This document shows, piece after piece, positions 26,855-35,337 of a stretch of DNA of 64,000 nucleotides. The translations under genes were made by a program, and so were the position numbers. The DNA is taken from contig NZ_MKKI01000041.1 of NCBI RefSeq assembly GCF_001942345.1, positions 212,998 through 276,997 of the forward strand, given 5' to 3'. How positions within the stretch are numbered: position 1 is the first letter of the stretch; each line of letters opens with the position of its first letter. This stretch comes from Corynebacterium sp. CNJ-954 (GTDB lineage Bacteria > Actinomycetota > Actinomycetes > Mycobacteriales > Mycobacteriaceae). The notes beneath the pieces were generated by a model, which was given only the letters and a program-made list of their open reading frames with translations, did not search any database and was not told where the DNA came from.

Positions 26855-27566
26855 GTCAGACCCCGCAGCCGACTCTGCAGCCGCCTCCGTGGCCCAGGTC
26901 GTGTTCCGCCACGATCCGACGAGTGCGCCGCAGTGGACCTACTACGGTATCAACGCCCCGATGACCGGCAGCGCCCAGAAACTGTCCGAGGCGAAGTACG
27001 CCGCCACCCGCGACCTCCAGTTCCTGTCCGGCGAGGAGAAGCCGGCGATGCGCAGCTACGCCGAGTGGGCGGTCGAGCAGGAGACCAGCCCGGAAGGGAT
27101 GCCGCGCTCCGCCCCTGCCATGTACGTGCGGTCACTGCAGGACGAGGACACCAACCAGCGTCTCCACCGCCAGAATCTGGCGCAGGCCTACCTGGAGGGG
27201 ATCCGGTCCACGCCCGAGATCAGGACCTCCCTGCCCGCACTCATCGCCGGAGACACCGATGATGACCGGAGCAGTGACGGGAACGGCGGGACGCACGCCG
27301 CCATGGACGGCGCCGACGGACCGGCCGACGTCATCCTCGTGACCCTCTTCCCCACGGATCTGCTGGGGGACGCTCTGCTCAACCTGACCGCGATGGACAC
27401 CGTCATCTTCTGCCTGCCCGACGGCGACTCCCTGGGCTTCCTCCCGGTCGCCGGGGCCGACGTCTGGCCGTCCGACGGCTCCGAGGGCATGCTGGAACGC
27501 TACGGGCTGGATGAGTTCGCCACTGTCCAGGACCTCATGGACGCCAGCGACGGAGACTCTCAGTAG
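26847..27566 (+). CDS. Hypothetical protein coupled to the methyltransferase
   Basis: A 239-aa cytosolic protein starting MSESDPAADSAAASVAQVVF. No family was recognised. Visible segments include WTYYGINAPMTGSAQKL, SYAEWAVEQE and an acidic Asp-rich linker near residues 140-160, followed by a more hydrophobic part (VILVTLFPTDLLGDALLNL, VIFCLPDGDSLGFLPV). The start lies inside the methyltransferase end (8-nt overlap), so the two are co-expressed. Its 3' end overlaps the acyltransferase gene on the other strand by 7 nt. Confidence 0.7.
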   Translation: MSESDPAADSAAASVAQVVFRHDPTSAPQWTYYGINAPMTGSAQKLSEAKYAATRDLQFLSGEEKPAMRSYAEWAVEQETSPEGMPRSAPAMYVRSLQDEDTNQRLHRQNLAQAYLEGIRSTPEIRTSLPALIAGDTDDDRSSDGNGGTHAAMDGADGPADVILVTLFPTDLLGDALLNLTAMDTVIFCLPDGDSLGFLPVAGADVWPSDGSEGMLERYGLDEFATVQDLMDASDGDSQ

Positions 27567-30100
27567 GGCGGCGCGTAACCGTAGCCCGGATCCACGTAGC
27601 CGGGGTCCACGTAGCCCGGATCGACATATCCCGGATCCACGTAGCCGGGGTCCACATAGCCTGGGTCCACCCACCCCTGGTCCGGCACCGGGGCGGGATC
27701 CGGCTCAGGCGGTGCTGCCGGTGCTGCCGGTTCATCACCCTCGGCACCGGGCTCCCCGACGGCTCCCTCCTCCCCCGGTTTCGGCAGACGGAAGACGTCC
27801 TTCTGCACGTCGCCGTCCGGTGTCGCGGGTGCCATGGCATCCGCCTCCTCGGCGGCACGGCGGGACTCCTCCACCGCCTCGGGGTCGTACATCTGGCGGG
27901 AGATCTCGGGGGCGAGCATGGCGGCGAAGAGGTTGGTGAAGTGCTGGGCATCACGGTAGACCAGCACATTACCCACCACTCCAGGGCAGCGTCCGTCCCG
28001 GCACACCGCGTCGGTGACGTCGATGTTCGTCAGGTCGAGACCACGGTAGGCACCCAGGGCGGGGTTCACCGGGGCCAGCGACTCCGCCTCATCGACACCG
28101 CAGTCCTCTCCACGGTCTTCGGCGACGCACAGGCGGGCATTGCCCTGGACACCGGGGGAGTCCAGGACCCACGGGGTGTCACGCATACCCCAGGTGTGGA
28201 TTCCGGCGTCCGAGAGACGACGCACCATCTCGACGTACTCCGGCGGCACCTGGTCCGGGCCGTCCCCCTCGATGGTGGTGGGCCGCGTGACCGTCATGAA
28301 GATGCCCTCCGACGGTGGGTTCTCGAAGATGTAGTCCTCGGCCTTCTGCTGCCATTCGCGGCACTCCGGGTAGTCCGAACCGTCCCACTTGGGGATGTCC
28401 ATGCCGATCACACAGCCCAGCTTGAGGATCGGGACGATCTTGAAGTGGCGCTGCTTGGCGATGAGGTCCAGGGCGGGCAGATAGTGCTCGGAGTGGGAAC
28501 CGCCGACGAGGTACATGGTGCGGTCGGCGTCGACGTCGCCGTACTCGCAGGGTTCGTCCTCCTCGTTGAACCACTTCGTCATCACCAGGTCGGTGTGGTC
28601 GAAGTGGGCCAGGCAGCCGTCCTTCAGGGTGTCCGCGAGCATCGGTGCGTCGTCGGACGGATCCGGCAGGACGGGAAGGCCGTCGGGGACGTCAGCGTCC
28701 TCGAGATAGGCGTTCGGTCCGGGGTACTCGGCGGGGTCGACGTCCTGCACACTGAGTGCCTGGGCGCGGTCGTCGATACGGGCCTGGACGATCGGTGCGA
28801 AGGCGAACACCGCACCGGTGGCCAGGATGATCACCAGGGTGGCCACGAGTTTTCCCCGGGAGCGCAGCGACGCCCGCCAGTAGCCGCGGTCGAACAGCAT
28901 CCACGACCGGTGTGGCTTGGACTTCTGCCGCAGCGGAGTCTCCACCAGACGCAGCGTCAGCCAGGCCAGCAGCAGCGACAGCACGATCACGCCCGTACCG
29001 ACGACCGCTCCCTCCAGCGTCCCGAGTGTGGCCGTGATCCCCCGCAGCCCACCGGCCTGTGACGCGGTGGAGGTGGAGAACCAGAAGGTCGCCAGGGTCA
29101 GCAACGGCCAGTGCCACAGGTACAGGCTGTAGGAGATGCGGCCCAGGAACTGGAAGAACCGTCCGTCCAGCATCCTGCTGACACCGGTGGACGGGGCGGG
29201 GGCCGAGACCCCGTCCGTGGACTCCGGGTTCCCCGCGAAGATGACCAGCATGGCACCGGCCAGCGGGACCAGCGTCCAGGGGCCGGGGAACTGCGCCGCA
29301 CCGTCGAGGAAGAGACCGGTCACGATGATCAGGACCAGGCCCACCAGGCCCGCCGGCCAGCGGATCCAGCGCAGCGTCCGGGGGATGGTGATTCCCAGCA
29401 GCCAGATGCCGAACAGTCCGCCCAGACCGATCTCCCAGAACCGGGACAGCGGCGAGTAGTAGTTCAGGGCCTGGTCGTGCTGACCGAGCCAGGTGGCGTA
29501 ACCGAAGCTGGCCAGCGTGCCGGCGACGAGCAGCCAGTGCAACAGCGTGGCCCCGGCCTTCGCCCGCTTCCGGAACAGCGCTGCCAGCAGGGCGATGACC
29601 AGCAGGGAGCCGACGTAGATCTGCATCTGCACCGACATCGACCAGATGTGCTGGTACAGACTGACGTCCCGGTTGATCGCCGTGTACTCCTGGCCCTCAC
29701 TGGCCAGGTGGAAGTTCTGTACGTAGAGCAGGGACGACGTCGCGTCCGTGCCCGCGTTCACCCAGCGGACCTCGGCGTAGACCACCACCGCCAGGATGAG
29801 GGTCACCCCGACGACCGCGATCAACGCCGGGTAGAGGCGCCGGAAGATACGCAGGAACGACTGCAGGACGGTGAGCCCCGACGGGTTCAGTGCGTTACGG
29901 AACTGCGGGGCGAAGAAGAAGATTCCACCGACGAGCAGGAAGACGTCCACGCCGGATGAGACGCGTCCGACGAAAACATGGAAGATGACGACCAGTGCGA
30001 TCGCCAGGCCACGGAGCCCGTCAATGTCCCGGCGGTGCGACGGCCGGGGACGTCCGGCGGACGCTCTGTTCGTCCCTGGCTGCGTGGTGGAAGAGTTCAT
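27560..30100 (-). CDS. OafA-like membrane acyltransferase with SGNH domain (copy 1)
   Basis: Integral-membrane O-acyltransferase of 846 aa that probably acetylates or acylates an envelope glycan or lipid on the outer face. The acyltransferase-3 domain (about residues 24-400, ten membrane segments) starts DIDGLRGLAIALVVIFHVF, with the conserved His near 41, and ends with ISYSLYLWHWPL. The extracytoplasmic SGNH domain has GGSHSEH at about 532 (Gly-Gly-Ser in place of Gly-Asp-Ser) and YRDAQH at about 716. The tail is Pro/Glu-rich and ends in Asp-Pro-Gly-Tyr-Val repeats. First of four tandem homologues, farthest downstream in the array. Acceptor unknown. Confidence 0.9.
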   Translation of the reverse strand: MNSSTTQPGTNRASAGRPRPSHRRDIDGLRGLAIALVVIFHVFVGRVSSGVDVFLLVGGIFFFAPQFRNALNPSGLTVLQSFLRIFRRLYPALIAVVGVTLILAVVVYAEVRWVNAGTDATSSLLYVQNFHLASEGQEYTAINRDVSLYQHIWSMSVQMQIYVGSLLVIALLAALFRKRAKAGATLLHWLLVAGTLASFGYATWLGQHDQALNYYSPLSRFWEIGLGGLFGIWLLGITIPRTLRWIRWPAGLVGLVLIIVTGLFLDGAAQFPGPWTLVPLAGAMLVIFAGNPESTDGVSAPAPSTGVSRMLDGRFFQFLGRISYSLYLWHWPLLTLATFWFSTSTASQAGGLRGITATLGTLEGAVVGTGVIVLSLLLAWLTLRLVETPLRQKSKPHRSWMLFDRGYWRASLRSRGKLVATLVIILATGAVFAFAPIVQARIDDRAQALSVQDVDPAEYPGPNAYLEDADVPDGLPVLPDPSDDAPMLADTLKDGCLAHFDHTDLVMTKWFNEEDEPCEYGDVDADRTMYLVGGSHSEHYLPALDLIAKQRHFKIVPILKLGCVIGMDIPKWDGSDYPECREWQQKAEDYIFENPPSEGIFMTVTRPTTIEGDGPDQVPPEYVEMVRRLSDAGIHTWGMRDTPWVLDSPGVQGNARLCVAEDRGEDCGVDEAESLAPVNPALGAYRGLDLTNIDVTDAVCRDGRCPGVVGNVLVYRDAQHFTNLFAAMLAPEISRQMYDPEAVEESRRAAEEADAMAPATPDGDVQKDVFRLPKPGEEGAVGEPGAEGDEPAAPAAPPEPDPAPVPDQGWVDPGYVDPGYVDPGYVDPGYVDPGYVDPGYGYAPPY
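27581..27670 (-). repeat. 15-bp tandem repeat, six copies (DPGYV tail)
   Basis: Six units related to GTAGCCCGGATCCAC (plus strand) encode VDPGY repeats at the C-terminus of acyltransferase copy 1. The unit is a multiple of three, so copy number can vary without a frame change. Copies 2 and 3 have shorter versions of this tail, and copy 4 has none. Confidence 0.9.
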
Positions 30101-30221
30101 GGCGCGCTACAGCATACCGCCCCGTACGCCGGTTTCAGAACACATCCAGGCCGCGGAGCGTTACACGGGGGTGTCGGCGACTGCAGGACGGCCCAGGTGA
30201 ACGGGGTTGACCAGAGGGGCG

Positions 30222-32732
30222 TCAGTACGGCGGCGCGTAGGCGGGCTCGCCCCAGCCGGGGTCGACGTATCCCGACCCGCCCCAGCCCGGATCCACGACG
30301 ACCGGTGGCGCGGGATCGGGCACGACGGGGACCTGCGGCTTCGGCAACCGGTACACGTCCTTCGGTGCCAAGGCCGGGGCCGTCGCCCCTGCCCCGTCCC
30401 CGTCCGTCGCCCGCACGGCGGCTGCGACGACACGTTGCTGTTCCTCGGACGGGTCCGGCTCGTACATCTGGCGTTCGACCTCCGGGGCCATCATCGTCAC
30501 CCAGGTCGGCGTGAAGTGGTTCCCGTCCCGGTAGACGAGCACATTGCCGACGACAGCAGGGCAGACGCCGTCCCTGCAGTAGGCGGCGGTGAGGTCGATA
30601 TGGGTGATGTCCAGTCCGCTGTAGGCGTCGAGGGCGGGGTTACGCTCGAGGAGCCCGCCGGCGGACGGCCCGCACTCGGCGGGGTCACCGCCGTCCGCGA
30701 CGCACAGCAGCGAGTTGCCCAACGTCCCGTCGGACTGCCGCCAGGGGTTGTCCCGCACACCCCAGGTGTGGATGCCGGCCTCGGTGAACGTCCGGACCGT
30801 GTCGACATAGCCGTCCGGCACCTGGTCCGGCCCGGCACCGGTGCGCGCCGTGGGACGGGTCGAGGCCATGAAGACCCCGTCGGTCGGTGGGTTGTCGAGG
30901 ATGTAGTCCTGCGCTTTCTGCTGCCAGGTGTAGCACTCCCCGTAGTCTCCGCCACTCATACGCTCGATCTTCATGCCGAGGACGCACCCCATCTTCACCA
31001 GCGGCACGATCTTGATCCCCCGCTCTCGTCCGATGACGTCCAGTGCGGGGAGGAAATGTTCGGAGTGTGACCCGCCCGCAAGGTACATGGTGCGGTCGGA
31101 GTCCGTGTCGCCGTAGGCGCAGGGAACATCAGAGGCGCCTTTGTCGTGGGTGAGGATCAGGTCCTCCCCCTCGACTCCGACCAGACAGCCGTCGAGTGAA
31201 ATCTCCGGCAGCATGGTCTCGGGGTCGAAGACCGGGGCGGGCTGCACGTCGACGCCGTCGGGGACGGGCATGTCCTCCAGGAAGGCCCGCGGGCCCGGGT
31301 AGTCCCCGGATTCAGGGCCGTCGACGCCGGCCACGAGGGTGGGGGGACGGACGGTACCCATCTGCACCAGGCGTTCCGAGGACAACACCACCGCGCTGAC
31401 GACGACCAGTGCCGCCACGGTGACGACCTTCGCCCGGGAGCGCAGCAGGGACGCCCAGTACCGACGGTCCCACAGTATCCAGGAGCGTTCCGGTTTCCCT
31501 TTCTGTCGCAACGGGGTCTCCACGTACCGGTGCGTGCCCCACGCCAACAGCAGTGACAGGGCGATCACACCGGTGCCGACGACGACACCCCGTCCGGTCC
31601 CCAGTGTCGCGGTGATACCGGCGAGACCGCTCCCCTCCCCCTCACTCTGCCCCTGCGTGCCGGTGGTCTCGGAGAACAGGTAGGTCGCCAGGACCAGCAA
31701 GGGCCAGTGCCACAGGTACAGTCCGTAGGAGGTCTTCCCCAGGAACTGGAACAGGCGGCCCTCCAGGAGGCGGGTCACACCGACCGAGGCGATGGTGCGG
31801 CCTTCCGCAGCAGCGCGGATGCGGTCACCGTCGGGCTCCGTCACCGGCGTGCCCGCCACAATGACGAGCATCGCACCGGCCAGCGGGACGACGGTCCAGG
31901 GCCCGGGGAGCTGCGACGCACCGTCCAGGACGAGGCCGGTGGCGATAATCAGCACCAGACCGGTGACCCCGGCTGGCCAACGCAGCCACCGCCATATCCA
32001 GGGGATACCGCGGCCGACCATCCAGATGCCGAACAGGCCGCCCAGGCCGATCTCCCAGAACCGGGACAACGGCGAGTAGTAGTTCGCCGCCTGGTCGTGG
32101 AACCCAAGCCACACGGCGTAGATGAAACTCAGCAGAGTGGCCACCGACAGCGTGCGGTGCAGAATCCGGGAGCCCACTCGGCCTCTGCGCCGGAAGAGGG
32201 CGGCCAGCACCACGATGGCCAGCAGGGATCCGAGGTAGATCTGCATCTGCACCGACATCGACCAGATGTGCTGGAAGAGACTGACGTCCCGGTTGACGGC
32301 GGAGTACTCCTTGCCCTCGGCGGCAAGGTGCAGATTCTGGACGTAGAGCAGGGAGGACGCCGCGTCACCGCCGGCCTGCGCCCACCGGGAGACCGGGTAG
32401 ATGATGAGCGTGAGCACCATCACCAGCGACACCACGGTGAGCAGCGCCGGGTAGAGCCGCCGGACGATGCGCAGCACTGACTGCACCGGGGTCAGCCCGG
32501 CCGGGTTCAGCGCGTTGCGGATCTGCGGCGCGAAGAAGAAGATGCCGCCGATGAGCAGGAAGACGTCGACGCCGGCGGACACTCTGCCGACGAAGACATG
32601 GAAGATCACGACCAGGGCGATGGCCAGCCCACGCAAGCCGTCGATGTCACGACGGTGGGTACGACGGTCCGACCGGCGTCCACCGAGGACGGGTGCCGAC
32701 CGGGTCCGGGAGTCTGGGTATGTCGACTTCAT
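30222..32732 (-). CDS. OafA-like membrane acyltransferase with SGNH domain (copy 2)
   Basis: An 836-aa homologue of copy 1, with the same order: acyltransferase-3 membrane domain (DIDGLRGLAIALVVIFHVF near residue 30), then an SGNH domain with GGSHSEH at about 551 and YRDGNH at about 738. The tail is shorter and ends DPGWGEPAYAPPY. Near-identical blocks with its neighbours (VFLLIGGIFFFAPQ, SMSVQMQIYLGSL) show tandem duplication. A TATCTA box lies 7 nt before the ATG, so it may have its own leaderless transcript. Predicted role is envelope acylation, with a possibly different acceptor from copy 1. Confidence 0.9.
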   Translation of the reverse strand: MKSTYPDSRTRSAPVLGGRRSDRRTHRRDIDGLRGLAIALVVIFHVFVGRVSAGVDVFLLIGGIFFFAPQIRNALNPAGLTPVQSVLRIVRRLYPALLTVVSLVMVLTLIIYPVSRWAQAGGDAASSLLYVQNLHLAAEGKEYSAVNRDVSLFQHIWSMSVQMQIYLGSLLAIVVLAALFRRRGRVGSRILHRTLSVATLLSFIYAVWLGFHDQAANYYSPLSRFWEIGLGGLFGIWMVGRGIPWIWRWLRWPAGVTGLVLIIATGLVLDGASQLPGPWTVVPLAGAMLVIVAGTPVTEPDGDRIRAAAEGRTIASVGVTRLLEGRLFQFLGKTSYGLYLWHWPLLVLATYLFSETTGTQGQSEGEGSGLAGITATLGTGRGVVVGTGVIALSLLLAWGTHRYVETPLRQKGKPERSWILWDRRYWASLLRSRAKVVTVAALVVVSAVVLSSERLVQMGTVRPPTLVAGVDGPESGDYPGPRAFLEDMPVPDGVDVQPAPVFDPETMLPEISLDGCLVGVEGEDLILTHDKGASDVPCAYGDTDSDRTMYLAGGSHSEHFLPALDVIGRERGIKIVPLVKMGCVLGMKIERMSGGDYGECYTWQQKAQDYILDNPPTDGVFMASTRPTARTGAGPDQVPDGYVDTVRTFTEAGIHTWGVRDNPWRQSDGTLGNSLLCVADGGDPAECGPSAGGLLERNPALDAYSGLDITHIDLTAAYCRDGVCPAVVGNVLVYRDGNHFTPTWVTMMAPEVERQMYEPDPSEEQQRVVAAAVRATDGDGAGATAPALAPKDVYRLPKPQVPVVPDPAPPVVVDPGWGGSGYVDPGWGEPAYAPPY

Positions 32733-32800
32733 GTCGGACTAGATATTAAGTCCATTCTCAGCCCATAACCGCCTACGACACTCCGGTCAGGCAATACTGC

Positions 32801-35297
32801 TCAGTATGCCGGAGCCCAGCCAGGGTCGACGTACCCCGGGTCGACGTAGCCCGGGTCGACCCAACCGGAGTCCGGCGCGGCCGGCGCCGCCGGTTCCTCT
32901 GGCGTCTCCGGTTCAACGTAACCGTCCTCACCCGGCTTCGGCAGCCGGAAGACGTCCTGGCCGGCACGCGTCCCCGCATCTCCTGCGTCCTCATCTGCCG
33001 CCGCTGCAGCTTCGGCGCCTGGGACTGTTCGACCTGGGCCTCCGGGTCGAACATCTGGCGGCTGATCTCAGGGGCCAGCAGCTCCGAGAACCTGTCGGTG
33101 AGGTGCTGGGTGTCGCGGTAGACCAGCACATTGCCCACCACACCGGGGCAGCGCCCGTCACGACACACCGCGGGGGTCAGGTCGACGTGGGTCACGTCCA
33201 GACCGTCAAGAGCGGAAAGCGCGGGGTTCGCCGGGAGAAGGGCGTCGTCCTGTGCGACCCCGCAGTCACCATCGCGTTCCTCAGCGGTACAGACCCGCGC
33301 ATCGAGCTGTTTGCCAGGGCCGGTCATCAACCAGGGGGTGTCGCGCACGCCCCAGGTGTGGATACCGGCGTCGGAGAACCTGCCGATCACGTCGACGTAC
33401 TCGGGCGGGATCAGGTCCGGCCCGTCACCACGGATGGTGGTCGGACGGGTCACGGTCATGAAGACCCCGTCGGTCGGCGGATTGTCGACGATGTAGTCCT
33501 GGGCCTTCTGCTGCCATTCCGCGCACTCCGGGTAGTCGTCGCCGCTGACGCGCGGAAGTGCCATACCGACCACGCACCCCATCTTCAGGACCGGCACGAT
33601 CCGGATGCCCTGCTCCTGCCCGATCTCGTCCAGCGCCGGCAGGAAGTGCTCGGAGTGCGAGCCTCCGGCGAGGTACATCGTGCGGTCGGAGCCGGTGTCA
33701 CCATAAGCACAGGGTTCATCGGAGTCGTTGAAGTCCTCGGTGAGGATGAGCTCGGTCTCCGAGAAACCGGCGAAGCAGCCGTCGTCCTGGGTCTTCGGCA
33801 TCATGGGGCCGACCTCGGTGGTGTCGGGGACGACCTCGACGCCGTCGGGGACCTCGGCATCGTCGAGGAATGCGGCGGGCCCGGGATAGTTGTCGACGTC
33901 GAGAGGTTCGGTCGCCAGTGTGGCGGCGCTGGTCTCGTTGTAGGTCGAGACCGTCGGCCCGAAGACCATCACGGCGACACTGGCGACGACCATGACGGCG
34001 GCGACGGAAACCTTTCCTCTGCTCTGCGTCGCGGCGCGCAGATAAGCGCGGTCGCCGACGACCCACGAGCGTCGGGGGCGACGGGTCTGCTGCAACGGCA
34101 GTTCGATGAACCGTAACGTCAACCAGGCAAGAAGCAACGACCCGACGATGACACCCGCACCGACCGCTGCCCCGGTACTCCCTCCCAGGGTGGCCGTCAC
34201 TCCCTGCAGTCCGTCGGCGGCGGACGACGAAGACTCCGCAGTCTCGGCACCGGAACCACCGGCGACGAGGAAGGTGACCAGAGTGAGGATCGGCCAGTGC
34301 CACAGGTACAGGCTGTAGGCGGTGCGTCCCAGGAACTGGAACGGCGCGGTGGACAACAGCGCAGTCACACCGGTCGTACGGGCGTCCCACTCCCCCGCGA
34401 CCGGGTTCCCGGAGAGGATGACGAGCATCGCACCCGCCAGCGGCACCAGCGTCCAGGGCCCGGGGAACTGCGCCGCGCCATCCAGGAACAGCCCCGTCCC
34501 GATGATCAACGCCAGACCGACCACACCGGCGATCAGCCGCAGCCTCCGCCACACCGTAGGAAGGACACGCCCCAGAACCACCATGCCGAACAGGCCGCCC
34601 AGGCCGATCTCCCAGAACCGGGACAACGGCGAATAGTAGTTCGCCCCCTGATCATGACCGCCCAACCAGGTGGCGTAGACGAAACTCGCCACCGTGGCCA
34701 CACCCAGCAGGAAGGCGAAGGTACCAGTCGCCACGCGGGACGTCCCTGGTCGTCCCGTCGTGAACGCCGGCGGAACACCACGGCCACCAGCGCGATCACG
34801 ATGAGCGCCCCCAGATAGATCTGCATCTGCACCGACATCGACCAGATGTGCTGGAAGACGCTGACATCGGTACTGATGGACGCGTAGTCGTTGCCCTGGG
34901 CACTGAGATTCAGGTTCTGCAGGTACAGCAGGGATGCCGCAGCATCCATTCCGGCGTCCGACCAGCGCACCGGCGCGTAGACCACCAGTGCCGCAATGAG
35001 GGACACCCCCACCACCGTGACCAACGCCGGGTACAGACGACGGAATATCCGTAGGAACGACTGCACCACCGTCAACCCCGCAGGATTCAGCGCATTACGG
35101 ATCTGCGGACTGAAGAAGAAAATCCCGCCCAACAGCAGGAACACGTCCACACCCGCCGACACCCGGCCGACGAACACGTGGAACACCACCACCAACGCAA
35201 TCGCCAGACCACGCAGACCGTCGATGTCGGTGCGCCGGAGTGCAGAACGGGGTGCCGGGGCAGTCCGTTCCTGGACAAATGGTTCTCTGCCGTTCAT
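32801..35297 (-). pseudogene. OafA-like acyltransferase (copy 3), two frameshifts
   Basis: Begins MNGREPFVQERTA at 35297 and keeps every family segment, but in three pieces. The first shift (about 34730-34775) separates VVFRRRSRRDD from VATGTFAFLLGVATVASF. The second (about 33010-33045) separates FDPEAQVEQ from the tail GAEAAAAADEDAGD, QDVFRLPKPGEDG and WVDPGYVDPGY, which would end at 32801. Both shifts are equivalent to losing one base. GGSHSEH and YRDTQH are intact in the middle piece. Without correction, translation of the first frame stops soon after the fifth or sixth membrane segment. Either a pseudogene or two base-calling errors. Confidence 0.85.
35053..35198 (-). repeat. Identical tract shared by acyltransferase copies 3 and 4
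   Basis: About 146 bp here match 37379-37524 exactly by eye, although the flanks diverge. The tract covers codons for the second membrane region (RNALNPAGLTVVQSF back to FHVFVGRVSAGVD). This pattern suggests gene conversion or very recent duplication. Confidence 0.75.
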
Positions 35298-35337
35298 AAC
35301 CGGTACAGCATGCCACCCGCGACGGGCAGGGCGAAAA

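Noticed and set aside
27581..27670. Regularly spaced repeats considered as a CRISPR array
   Set aside because: The units are 15 bp with no spacers and encode an in-frame peptide repeat.
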